Positions 37,791 through 51,820 of a DNA stretch of 64,000 nt are shown piece after piece; position 1 is the first letter of the stretch; each line of letters opens with the position of its first letter. The position numbers and the translations under genes are program-made. The notes below the pieces were generated by a model that saw nothing but the letters and a program-made list of their open reading frames with translations, was not told where the DNA came from and searched no databases. The stretch covers positions 1,240,001 to 1,304,000 of the forward strand of contig NW_027490122.1 of the NCBI RefSeq assembly GCF_050948175.1, written 5' to 3'. Source of the stretch: Xylocopa sonorina (taxonomy: Eukaryota > Arthropoda > Insecta > Hymenoptera > Apidae).

Positions 37791-40490
37791 TTCATTTGAA
37801 GTGTAGACGAGGAATACATGACACTTCGCAAATCATATTATATCTTACCATGAAACATAGAAATGAGATGAGATATCGCGTTTTAAGAAGCATTAGAACT
37901 CTATTGCTACGATAGGTTGACATCTGCAAACGCTATTTCCTTACAAGGAAGTGTCGCATTTACACTCATTTGAAGTGCAGACGAGGAATACATAACACTT
38001 CGCAAATCATATTATACCTTACCATGAAACATAGAAATGAGATGCGATATCGCGTTTTAAGAATCATAAGAACTATATTGCTACGATACGTATACATCTG
38101 CAAACGCTATTTCCTTGCAAGGAAGTGTCGCATTTACATTCATTTGAAGTGTAGACGAGGAATACATAACACTTCGCAAATCATATTATATCTTACCATG
38201 AAACATAGAAATGAGATGCGATATCGCGTTTTAAGAAGCATTAGAACTCTATTGCTACGATACCTAGACATCTGCATCGCTAATTCCTTGCAAGCAAGTG
38301 TCGCATTTACATTCACTTGAAGTGTAGACGAGGAATACATGACACTTCGCAAATCATATTATATCTTACCATGAAACATAGAAATGAGATGCGATATCGC
38401 GTTTTAAGCAGCATTAGAACACTATTGCTACGATAGATAGACATTCGCAAACGCTATTTCCTTGCAAGGAAGTGTCGCATTTACATTCATTTGAAGTGTA
38501 GACGAGGTATGCATGACACTTCGCAATTCATATTATATCTTACCATGAAACATAGAAATGAGATGCGATATCGCGTTTTAAGAAGCATTAGAAATCTATT
38601 GCTACGATACGTAGACATCTGCAAACGCTATTTCCTAGCGAGGAAGTTTCGCATTCACATTCATTTGAAGTGTAGACGAGGAATACATAACACTTCGCAA
38701 ATCATAATATATCTTACCATGAAACATAGAAATGTGATGCGATATCGCGTTTTAAGAAGCATTAGAACTCTATTGCTACGATAAGTAGACATCTGCAAAC
38801 GCTATTTCCTTGCAAGGAAGTGTCGCATTTACATTCATTTGAATCGTAGACGAGGAATGCATAACACTTCGCAAATCATATTATATCTTACCATGAAACA
38901 TAGAAATGAGATGCGATATCGCGTTTTAAGAAGCATTACAAATCTATTGCTGCGATAGGTAGACATCTGCAAACGCTATTCCCTTACAAGGAAGTGTCGC
39001 ATTAACATTCATTTGAAGTGTAGACGAGGAATACATAACACTTCGCAAATCATATTATACCTTACCATGAAACATAGAAATGAGATGCGATATCGCGTTT
39101 TAAGAATCATAAGAACTCTATTGCTACGATAGCTAGACATCTGCAAACGCTATTTCCTACCAAGGAACTGTCGCATTTACATTCATTTGAAGTGTAGGCA
39201 AGGAATACATGACACTTCGCAAATCATATTATATCTTACCAAGAAACATAGAAATGAGATGCGATATCGCGTTTTAAGAAGCATTAGAACTCTATTGCTA
39301 CGATAGGTAGACATATGCAAACGCTATTTCCTTACAAGGAAGTGTCGCATTTACATTCATTTGAAGTGTAGACGAGGAATACATAACACTTCGCAAATCA
39401 TATTATACCATACCATGAAATATAGAAATCAGATGCGATATCGCGTTTTAAGAAGCATTAGAACTCTATTGCTACGGTAGGTAGACGTTTGCAAACGCTA
39501 TTTCCTTGCAAGGAAGTGTCGCATTTACATTCATTTGAAGTGTAGACGAGGAATACATAACACTTCGCAAATCATATTATATCTTACCATGAAACATAGA
39601 AATGAGATGCGATATCGCGTTTTAAGAAGCATTAGAACTCTATTGCTACGATACCTAGACATCTGCATCGCTAATTCCTTGCAAGCAAGTGTCGCATTTA
39701 CATTCACTTGAAGTGTAGACGAGGAATACATGACACTTCGCAAATCATATTATATCTTACCATGAAACATAGAAATGAGATGCGATATCGCGTTTTAAGC
39801 AGCATTAGAACACTATTGCTACGATAGATAGACATTCGCAAACGCTATTTCCTTGCAAGGAAGTGTCGCATTTACATTCATTTGAAGTGTAGACGAGGTA
39901 TACATGACACTTCGCAATTCATATTATATCTTACCATGAAACATAGAAATGAGATGCGATATCGCGTTTTAAGAAGCATTAGAAATCTATTGCTACGATA
40001 CGTAGACATCTGCAAACGCTATTTCCTAGCGAGGAAGTTTCGCATTCACATTCATTTGAAGTGTAGACGAGGAATACATAACACTTCGCAAATCATATTA
40101 TATCTTACCATGAAACATAGAGATGAGATGCGATATCGCGTTTTAAGAATCATAAGAACTATATTGCTACGATAGGTAGACATTCGCAAACGCTATTTCC
40201 TTGCAAGGAAGTGTCGCATTCACATTCATTTGAAGTGTAGACGAGGAATACATGACACTTCGCAAATCATATTATATCTTACCAAGAAACATAGAAATGA
40301 GATGCGATATCGCGTTTTAAGAAGCATTAGAACTCTATTGCTACGATAGGTAGACATATGCAAACGCTATTTCCTTACAAGGAAGTGTCGCATTTACATT
40401 CATTTGAAGTGTAGACGAGGAATACATAACACTTCGCAAATCATATTATACCATACCATGAAATATAGAAATCAGATGCGATATCGCGTT
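37791..40490 (+). repeat. 8-unit (1391-bp) duplication
   Basis: About 38105-38700 matches 39496-40091 at offset 1391, eight units less the base missing in the 173-bp unit (38274 and 39665). Both 173-bp units here have GCAAGCAAG, a private change. Bases 38400-39480 also recur at 41009-42090 (offset 2609, 15 units less one) and at 42923-44004. Confidence 0.78.
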
Positions 40491-43400
40491 TTAAGAAGCG
40501 TTTGAACTCTATTGCTTCGATACGTAGACATCTGCAAACGCTATTTCCTTGCAAAGAAGTGTCGCATTTACATTCATTTGAAGTGTAGACGAGGAATACA
40601 TAACACTTCGCAAATCATATTATATCTTACCATGAAACATAGAAATGAGATGCGATATCGCGTTTTAAGAAGCATTTGATCTCTATTGCTACGCTACGTA
40701 GACATCTGCAAACGCTATTTCCTTGCAAGGAAGTGTCGCATTTACATTCATTTCAATCGTATACGAGGAATGCATAACACATCGCAATGAATATTATATC
40801 TTACCATGAAACATAGAAATGTGATGCGATATCGCGTTTTCAGAAGCATTAGAACTCTATTGCTACGATAAGTAGACATCTGCAAACGCTATTTCCTTGC
40901 AAGGAAGTGTCGCATTTACATTCATTTGAATCGTAGACGAGGAATGCATAACACTTCGCAAATCATATTATATCTTACCATGAAACATAGAAATGAGATG
41001 CGATATCGCGTTTTAAGCAGCATTAGAACACTATTGCTACGATAGATAGACATTCGCAAACGCTATTTCCTTGCAAGGAAGTGTCGCATTTACATTCATT
41101 TGAAGTGTAGACGAGGTATGCATGACACTTCGCAATTCATATTATATCTTACCATGAAACATAGAAATGAGATGCGATATCGCGTTTTAAGAAGCATTAG
41201 AAATCTATTGCTACGATACGTAGACATCTGCAAACGCTATTTCCTAGCGAGGAAGTTTCGCATTCACATTCATTTGAAGTGTAGACGAGGAATACATAAC
41301 ACTTCGCAAATCATAATATATCTTACCATGAAACATAGAAATGTGATGCGATATCGCGTTTTAAGAAGCATTAGAACTCTATTGCTACGATAAGTAGACA
41401 TCTGCAAACGCTATTTCCTTGCAAGGAAGTGTCGCATTTACATTCATTTGAATCGTAGACGAGGAATGCATAACACTTCGCAAATCATATTATATCTTAC
41501 CATGAAACATAGAAATGAGATGCGATATCGCGTTTTAAGAAGCATTACAAATCTATTGCTGCGATAGGTAGACATCTGCAAACGCTATTCCCTTACAAGG
41601 AAGTGTCGCATTAACATTCATTTGAAGTGTAGACGAGGAATACATAACACTTCGCAAATCATATTATACCTTACCATGAAACATAGAAATGAGATGCGAT
41701 ATCGCGTTTTAAGAATCATAAGAACTCTATTGCTACGATAGCTAGACATCTGCAAACACTATTTCCTACCAAGGAACTGTCGCATTTACATTCATTTGAA
41801 GTGTAGGCAAGGAATACATGACACTTCGCAAATCATATTATATCTTACCAAGAAACATAGAAATGAGATGCGATATCGCGTTTTAAGAAGCATTAGAACT
41901 CTATTGCTACGATAGGTAGACATATGCAAACGCTATTTCCTTACAAGGAAGTGTCGCATTTACATTCATTTGAAGTGTAGACGAGGAATACATAACACTT
42001 CGCAAATCATATTATACCATACCATGAAATATAGAAATCAGATGCGATATCGCGTTTTAAGAAGCATTAGAACTCTATTGCTACGGTAGGTAGACGTTTG
42101 CAAACGCTATTTCCTTGCAAGGAAGTGTCGCATTTACATTCATTTGAAGTGTAGACGAGGAATACATGACACTTCGCAAATCATATTATATCTTACCATG
42201 AAACATAGAAATGAGATGCGATATCGCGTTTTAAGAAGCATTAGAACTCTATTGCTGCGATACCTAGACATCTGCAGACGCTATTTCCTAGCAAGGTAGT
42301 GTCGCATTTACATTCATCTGAAGTGTAGACGAGGAATAAATGACACTTCGCAAATCATATTATATCTTACCATGAAACATAGAAATGGGATGCGATATCG
42401 CGTTTTAAGAAGCGTTTGAACTCTATTGCTTCGATACGTAGACATCTGCAAACGCTATTTCCTTGCAAAGAAGTGTCGCATTTACATTCATTTGAAGTGT
42501 AGACGAGGAATACATAACACTTCGCAAATCATATTATATCTTACCATGAAACATAGAAATGAGATGCGATATCGCGTTTTAAGAAGCATTTGATCTCTAT
42601 TGCTACGCTACGTAGACATCTGCAAACGCTATTTCCTTGCAAGGAAGTGTCGCATTTACATTCATTTCAATCGTATACGAGGAATGCATAACACATCGCA
42701 ATGAATATTATATCTTACCATGAAACATAGAAATGTGATGCGATATCGCGTTTTCAGAAGCATTAGAACTCTATTGCTACGATAAGTAGACATCTGCAAA
42801 CGCTATTTCCTTGCAAGGAAGTGTCGCATTTACATTCATTTGAATCGTAGACGAGGAATGCATAACACTTCGCAAATCATATTATATCTTACCATGAAAC
42901 ATAGAAATGAGATGCGATATCGCGTTTTAAGCAGCATTAGAACACTATTGCTACGATAGATAGACATTCGCAAACGCTATTTCCTTGCAAGGAAGTGTCG
43001 CATTTACATTCATTTGAAGTGTAGACGAGGTATGCATGACACTTCGCAATTCATATTATATCTTACCATGAAACATAGAAATGAGATGCGATATCGCGTT
43101 TTAAGAAGCATTAGAAATCTATTGCTACGATACGTAGACATCTGCAAACGCTATTTCCTAGCGAGGAAGTTTCGCATTCACATTCATTTGAAGTGTAGAC
43201 GAGGAATACATAACACTTCGCAAATCATAATATATCTTACCATGAAACATAGAAATGTGATGCGATATCGCGTTTTAAGAAGCATTAGAACTCTATTGCT
43301 ACGATAAGTAGACATCTGCAAACGCTATTTCCTTGCAAGGAAGTGTCGCATTTACATTCATTTGAATCGTAGACGAGGAATGCATAACACTTCGCAAATC

Positions 43401-44154
43401 ATATTATATCTTACCATGAAACATAGAAATGAGATGCGATATCGCGTTTTAAGAAGCATTACAAATCTATTGCTGCGATAGGTAGACATCTGCAAACGCT
43501 ATTCCCTTACAAGGAAGTGTCGCATTAACATTCATTTGAAGTGTAGACGAGGAATACATAACACTTCGCAAATCATATTATACCTTACCATGAAACATAG
43601 AAATGAGATGCGATATCGCGTTTTAAGAATCATAAGAACTCTATTGCTACGATAGCTAGACATCTGCAAACGCTATTTCCTACCAAGGAACTGTCGCATT
43701 TACATTCATTTGAAGTGTAGGCAAGGAATACATGACACTTCGCAAATCATATTATATCTTACCAAGAAACATAGAAATGAGATGCGATATCGCGTTTTAA
43801 GAAGCATTAGAACTCTATTGCTACGATAGGTAGACATATGCAAACGCTATTTCCTTACAAGGAAGTGTCGCATTTACATTCATTTGAAGTGTAGACGAGG
43901 AATACATAACACTTCGCAAATCATATTATACCATACCATGAAATATAGAAATCAGATGCGATATCGCGTTTTAAGAAGCATTAGAACTCTATTGCTACGG
44001 TAGGTAGACGTTTGCAAACGCTATTTCCTTGCAAGGAAGTGTCGCATTTACATTCATTTGAAGTGTAGACGAGGAATACATGACACTTCGCAAATCATAT
44101 TATATCTTACCATGAAACATAGAAATGAGATGCGATATCGCGTTTTAAGAAGCA
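40490..44154 (+). repeat. 11-unit (1914-bp) near-identical tandem duplication
   Basis: About 40490-42240 matches 42404-44154 at an offset of exactly 1914, with no indel in either copy. Shared markers in order are GAAGCGTTTGAAC, GCAAAGAAG, TACGCTACG, CAATCGTATACG with CAATGAATATT, GTTTTCAGAAGC, GATAAGTAGACATC, GAGGTATGCATGAC, CCTACCAAGGAACTG, GACATATGC, CATTATACCATACC and GGTAGACGTTTGC. One difference I noticed is CAAACACTATTT near 41755. About 165 bp at 42240-42404 separates the two copies. Confidence 0.85.
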
Positions 44155-46261
44155 TTAGAACACTATTGCTACGATACGTAGACATCTGCAAACGCTATTT
44201 CCTTGCAAGGAAGTGTCGCATTTACATTCATTTGAATCGTAGACGAGGAATGCATAACACTTCGCAAATCATATTATATCTTACCATGAAACATAGAAAT
44301 GAGATGCGATATCGCGTTTTAAGCAGCATTAGAACACTATTGCTACGATAGATAGACATTCGCAAACGCTATTTCCTTGCAAGGAAGTGTCGCATTTACA
44401 TTCATTTGAAGTGTAGACGAGGTATACATGACACTTCGCAATTCATATTATATCTTACCATGAAACATAGAAATGAGATGCGATATCGCGTTTTAAGAAG
44501 CATTAGAAATCTATTGCTACGATACGTAGACATCTGCAAACGCTATTTCCTAGCGAGGAAGTTTCGCATTCACATTCATTTGAAGTGTAGACGAGGAATA
44601 CATAACACTTCGCAAATCATATTATATCTTACCATGAAACATAGAAATGAGATGCGATATCGCGTTTTAAGAAGCATTAGAACTCTATTGCTACGATACC
44701 TAGACATCTGCATCGCTAATTCCTTGCAAGTAAGTGTCGCATTTACATTCACTTGAAGTGTAGACGAGGAATACATGACACTTCGCAAATCATATTATAT
44801 CTTACCATGAAACATAGAAATGAGATGCGATATCGCGTTTTAAGAAGCATTACAAATCTATTGCTGCGATAGGTAGACATCTGCAAACGCTATTCCCTTA
44901 CAAGGAAGTGTCGCATTAACATTCATTTGAAGTGTAGACGAGGAATACATAACACTTAGCAAATCATATTATACCTTACCATGAAACATAGAAATGAGAT
45001 GCGATATCGCGTTTTAAGAATCATAAGAACTCTATTGCTACGATACGTAGACATCTGCAAACGCTATTGCCTTGCAAGGAAGTGTCGCATTTACATTCAT
45101 TTGAAGTGTAGACGAGGAATACATAACACTTCGCAAATCACATTATATCTTACCATGAAACATAGAAATGAGATGTGATATCGCGTTTTAAGAATCATAA
45201 GAACTCTATTGCTACGATACGTAGACATCTGTAAACGCTATTTCCCTGCAGGGAAGTGTCGCATTTACATTCATTTGAAGTGTAGACGAGGAATACATAA
45301 CACTTCGCAAATCATATTATATCTTACCATGAAACATAGAAATGAGATGCGATATCGCGTTTTAAGAAGCATTTGAACTCTATTGCTACGATACGTAGAC
45401 ATCTGCAAACGCTATTTCCTTGCAAGGAAGTGTCGCATTTACATTCATTTCAATCGTAGACGAGGAATGCATAACACTTCGCAATGAATATTATATCTTA
45501 CCATGAAACATAGAAATGAGATGCGATATCGCGTTTTAAGAATCATAAGAACTCTATTGCTACGATACGTAGACATCTGCAAACGCTATTTCCTTGCAAG
45601 GAAGTGTCGCATTTACATTCATTTGAAGTGTAGACGAGGAATACATAACACTTCGCAAATCATATTATATCTTACCATGAAACATAGAAATGAGATGCGA
45701 TATTGCGTTTTAAGAAGCATTAGAACTCTATTGCTACGATACCTAGACATCTGCATCGCTAATTCCTTGCAAGTAAGTGTCGCATTTACATTCACTTGAA
45801 GTGTAGACGAGGAATACATGACACTTCGCAAATCATATTATATCTTACCATGAAACATAGAAATGAGATGCGATATCGCGTTTTAAGAAGCATTACAAAT
45901 CTATTGCTGCGATAGGTAGACATCTGCAAACGCTATTCCCTTGCAAGGAAGTGTCGCATTAACATTCATTTGAAGTGTAGACGAGGAATACATAACACTT
46001 CGCAAATCATATTATACCTTACCATGAAACATAGAAATGAGATGCGATATCGCGTTTTAAGAATCATAAGAACTCTATTGCTACGATAGCTAGACATCTG
46101 CAAACGCTATTTCCTACCAAGGAACTGTCGCATTTACATTCATTTGAAGTCTAGGCAAGGAATACATGACACTTCGCAAATCATATTATATCTTACCATG
46201 AAACATAGAAATGAGATGCGATATCGCGTTTTAAGAAGCATTAGAACTCTATTGCTACGAT
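44155..46261 (+). repeat. Units bearing two 173-bp forms and a rebuilt palindrome
   Basis: About twelve units. The 173-bp forms at 44710 and 45753 are each followed by an ATTACAAATCTATTGCTGCG / GCATTAACATTC unit. The unit at 45242-45255 has TTCCCTGCAGGG, a two-base change that keeps the palindrome. Confidence 0.75.
45242..45255. other. Rebuilt palindrome TTCCCTGCAGGGAA
   Basis: The two symmetric bases of TTCCTTGCAAGGAA have changed together (T to C on the left, A to G on the right), so the 14-bp self-complementarity is intact. It creates a PstI site. I noticed no other unit with this pair, whereas TTCCCTGCAAGG, with only one change, occurs near 24721, 27506 and 29937. Confidence 0.9.
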
Positions 46262-49200
46262 AGGTAGACATCTGCAAACGCTATTTCCTTACAAGGAAGT
46301 GTCGCGTTTACATTCATTTGAAGTGTAGACGAGGAATACATAACACTTCGCAAATCATATTATACCATACCATGAAATATAGAAATCAGGTGCGATATCG
46401 CGTTTTAAGAAGCATTAGAACTCTATTGCTACGGTAGGTAGACGTTTGCAAACGCTATTTCCTTGCAAGGAAGTGTCGCATTTACATTCACTTGAAGTGT
46501 AGACGAGGAATACATGACACTTCGCGAATCATATTATATCTTACCATGAAACATAGAGATGAGATGCGATATCGCGTTTTAAGAAGCATTAGAACACTAT
46601 TGCTACGATAGGTAGACATTCGCAAACGCTATTTCCTTGCAAGGAAGTGTCGCATTCACATTCATTTGAAGTGTAGACGAGGAATACATACCACTTCGCA
46701 AATCACATTATATCTTACCATGAAACATAGAAATGAGATGCGATATCGCGTTTTAAGAAGCATTTGAACTCTATTGCTTCGATTCGTAGACATCTGCAAA
46801 CGCTATCTCCTTGCAAGGAAGTGTCGCATTTACATTCATTTGAAGTGTAGACGAGGAATACATAACACTTCGCAAATCATAATATATCTTACCATGAAAC
46901 ATAGAAATGAGATGCGATATCGCGTTTTAAGAAGCATTTGAACCCTATTGCTTCGATACGTAGACATCTGCAAACGCTATTTCCTTGCAAGGAAGTGTCG
47001 CATTTACATTCATTTGAAGTGTAGACGAGGAATACATAACACTTCGCAAATCGTATTATATCTTACCATGAAACATAGAGATGAGATGCGATATCGCGTT
47101 TTAAGAAGCATTAGAACACTATTGCTACGATAGGTAGACATTCGCAAACGCTATTTCCTTGCAAGGAAGTGTCGCATTCACATTCATTTGAAGTGTAGAC
47201 GAGGAATACATAACACTTCGCAAATCACATTATATCTTACCATGAAACATAGAAATGAGATGCGATATCGCGTTTTAAGAAGCATTTGAACTCTATTGCT
47301 TCGATTCGTAGACATCTGCAAACGCTATCTCCTTGCAAGGAAGTGTCGCATTTACATTCATTTGAAGTGTAGACGAGGAATACATAACACTTCGCAAATC
47401 ATATTATATCTTACCATGAAACATAGAGATGAGATGCGATATCGCGTTTTAAGAAGCATTAGAACACTATTGCTATGATAGGCAGACATTCGCAAACGCT
47501 ATTTCCTTGCAAGGAAGTGTCGCATTTACATTCATTTGAAGTGTAGACGAGGAATACATAACACTTCGCAAATCATATTATATCTTACCATGAAACATAG
47601 AAATGGGATGCGATATCGCGTTTTAAGAAGCATTAGAACTCTATTGCTACGATACCTAGACATCTGCATCGCTAATTCCTTGCAAGTAAGTGTCGCATTT
47701 ACATTCACTTGAAGTGTAGACGAGGAATACATGACATTTCGCAAATCATATTATATCTTACCATGAAACATAGAAATGAGATGCGATATCGCGTTTTAAG
47801 AAGCATTACAAATCTATTGCTGCGATAGGTAGACATCTGCAAACGCTATTCCCTTACAAGGAAGTGTCGCATTAACATTCATTTGAAGTGTAGACGAGGA
47901 ATACATAACACTTCGCAAATCATATTATACCTTACCATGAAGCATAGAAATGAGATGCGATATCGCGTTTTAAGAATCATAAGAACTCTATTGCTACGAT
48001 AGCTAGACATCTGCAAACGCTATTTCCTACCAAGGAACTGTCGCATTTACATTCATTTGAAGTGTAGACGAGGTATACATGACACTTCGCAATTCATATT
48101 ATATCTTACCATGAAACATAGAAATGAGATGCGATATCGCGTTTTAAGAAGCATTAGAAATCTATTGCTACGATACGTAGACATCTGCAAACGCTATTTC
48201 CTAGCGAGGAAGTTTCGCATTTACATTCATTTGAAGTGTAGACGAGGAATACATAACACTTCGCAAATCATATTATATCTTACCATGAAACATAGAAATG
48301 TGATGCGATATCGCGTTTTAAGAAGCATTAGAACTCTATTGCTACGATACCTAGACATCTGCATCGCTAAATCCTTGCAAGTAAGTGTCGCATTTACATT
48401 CACTTGAAGTGTAGACGAGGAATACATGACACTTCGCAAATCATATTATATCTTACCATGAAACATAGAAATGAGATGCGATATCGCGTTTTAAGAAGCA
48501 TTACAAATCTATTGCTGCGATAGGTAGACATCTGCATCGCTAAATCCTTGCAAGTAAGTGTCGCATTTACATTCACTTGAAGTGTAGACGAGGAATACAT
48601 GACACTTCGCAAATCATATTATATCTTACCATGAAACATAGAAATGAGATGAGATATCGCGTTTTAAGAAGCATTAGAACTCTATTGCTACGATAGGTTG
48701 ACATCTGCAAACGCTATTTCCTTACAAGGAAGTGTCGCATTTACATTCATTTGAAGTGCCGACGAGGAATACATAACACTTCGCAAATCATATTATACCT
48801 TACCATGAAACATAGAAATGAGATGCGATATCGCGTTTTAAGAATCATAAGAACTCCATTGCTACGATACGTATACATCTGCAAACGCTATTTCCTTGTA
48901 AGGAAGTGTCGCATTTACATTCATTTGAAGTGTAGACGAGGAATACATAACACTTCGCAAATCATATTATATCTTACCATGAAACATAGAAATGAGATGC
49001 GATATCGCGTTTTAAGAAGCATTAGAACTCTATTGCTACGATACCTAGACATCTGCATCGCTAATTCCTTGCAAGTAAGTGTCGCATTTACATTCACTTG
49101 AAGTGTAGACGAGGAATACATGACACTTCGCAAATCATATTATATCTTACCATGAAACATAGAAATGAGATGCGATATCGCGTTTTAAGAAGCATTACAA

Positions 49201-51820
49201 ATCTATTGCTGCGATAGGTAGACATCTGCAAACGCTATTCCCTTACAAGGAAGTGTCGCATTAACATTCATTTGAAGTGTAGACGAGGAATACATAACAC
49301 TTCGCAAATCATATTATACCTTACCATGAAACATAGAAATGAGATGCGATATCGCGTTTTAAGAATCATAAGAACTCTATTGCTACGATACGTAGACATC
49401 TGCAAACGCTATTGCCTTGCAAGGAAGTGTCGCTGTTACATTCATTTGAAGTGTAGACGAGGAATACATAACACTTCGCAAATCATATTATATCTTACCA
49501 TGAAACATAGAAATGAGATGCGATATCGCGTTTTAAGAAGCATTAGAACTCTATTGCTACGATAGGTAGACATCTGCAAACGCTATTTCCTTACAAGGAA
49601 GTGTCGCATTTACATTCATTTGAAGTGTAGACGAGGAATACATAACACTTCGCAAATCATATTATACCATACCATGAAATATAGAAATCAGGTGCGATAT
49701 CGCGTTTTAAGAAGCACTAGAACTCTATTGCTACGGTAGGTAGACGTTTGCAAACGCTATTTCCTTGCAAGGAAGTGTCGCATTTACATTCACTTGAAGT
49801 GTAGACGAGGAATACATGACACTTCGCGAATCATATTATATCTTACCATGAAACATAGAGATGAGATGCGATATCGCGTTATAAGAAGCATTAGAACACT
49901 ATTGCTACGATAGGTAGACATTCGCAAACGCTATTTCCTTGCAAGGAAGTGTCGCATTCACATTCATTTGAAGTGTAGACGAGGAATACATACCACTTCG
50001 CAAATCACATTATATCTTACCATGAAACATAGAAATGAGATGCGATATCGCGTTTTAAGAAGCATTTGAACTCTATTGCTTCGATTCGTAGACATCTGCA
50101 AACGCTATCTCCTTGCAAGGAAGTGTCGCATTTACATTCATTTGAAGTGTAGACGAGGAATACATAACACTTCGCAAATCATAATATATCTTACCATGAA
50201 ACATAGAAGTGACATGCGATATCGCGTTTTAAGAAGCATTTGAACCCTATTGCTTCGATACGTAGACATCTGCAAACGCTATTTCCTTGCAAGGAAGTGT
50301 CGCATTTACATTCATTTGAAGTGTAGACGAGGAATACATAACACTTCGCAAATCGTATTATATCTTACCATGAAACATAGAGATGAGATGCGATATCGCG
50401 TTTTAAGAAGCATTAGAACACTATTGCTACGATAGGTAGACATTCGCAAACGCTATTTCCTTGCAAGGAAGTGTCGCATTCACATTCATTTGAAGTGTAG
50501 ACGAGGAATACATAACACTTCGCAAATCACATTATATCTTACCATGAAACATAGAAATGAGATGCGATATCGCGTTTTAAGAAGCATTTGAACTCTATTG
50601 CTTCGATTCGTAGACATCTGCAAACGCTATCTCCTTGCAAGGAAGTGTCGCATTTACATTCATTTGAAGTGTAGACGAGGAATACATAACACTTCGCAAA
50701 TCATATTATATCTTACCATGAAACATAGAGATGAGATGCGATATCGCGTTTTAAGAAGCATTAGAACACTATTGCTATGATAGGCAGACATTCGCAAACG
50801 CTATTTCCTTGCAAGGAAGTGTCGCATTTACATTCATTTGAAGTGTAGACGAGGAATACATAACACTTCGCAAATCATATTATATCTTACCATGAAACAT
50901 AGAAATGGGATGCGATATCGCGTTTTAAGAAGCATTAGAACTCTATTGCTACGATACCTAGACATCTGCATCGCTAATTCCTTGCAAGTAAGTGTCGCAT
51001 TTACATTCACTTGAAGTGTAGACGAGGAATACATGACATTTCGCAAATCATATTATATCTTACCATGAAACATAGAAATGAGATGCGATATCGCGTTTTA
51101 AGAAGCATTACAAATCTATTGCTGCGATAGGTAGACATCTGCAAACGTTATTCCCTTACAAGGAAGTGTCGCATTAACATTCATTTGAAGTGTAGACGAG
51201 GAATACATAACACTTCGCAAATCATATTATACCTTACCATGAAGCATAGAAATGAGATGCGATATCGCGTTTTAAGAATCATAAGAACTCTATTGCTACG
51301 ATAGCTAGACATCTGCAAACGCTATTTCCTACCAAGGAACTGTCGCATTTACATTCATTTGAAGTGTAGACGAGGTATACATGACACTTCGCAATTCATA
51401 TTATATCTTACCATGAAACATAGAAATGAGATGCGATATCGCGTTTTAAGAAGCATTAGAAATCTATTGCTACGATACGTAGACATCTGCAGACGCTATT
51501 TCCTAGCGAGGAAGTTTCGCATTTACATTCATTTGAAGTGTAGACGAGGAATACATAACACTTCGCAAATCATATTATATCTTACCATGAAACATAGAAA
51601 TGTGATGCGATATCGCGTTTTAAGAAGCATTAGAACTCTATTGCTACGATACCTAGACATCTGCATCGCTAAATCCTTGCAAGTAAGTGTCGCATTTACA
51701 TTCACTTGAAGTGTAGACGAGGAATACATGACACTTCGCAAATCATATTATATCTTACCATGAAACATAGAAATGAGATGCGATATCGCGTTTTAAGAAG
51801 CATTACAAATCTATTGCTCC
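46262..51820 (+). repeat. 19-unit (3302-bp) tandem duplication
   Basis: About 46262-48520 matches 49564-51822 at offset 3302 (19 units less four bases, equal to four 173-bp units per period). Markers are CATACCATACC, AATCAGGTGCG, CATACCACTTCGC, GATTCGTAGACATC with CTATCTCC, GATAGGCAGAC, CATGACATTTCGC, GAAGCATAG and GCTAAATCC. Right of about 48520 the offset changes to 3477 (20 units less three), so one unit was gained or lost at an exchange point there. Confidence 0.83.
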
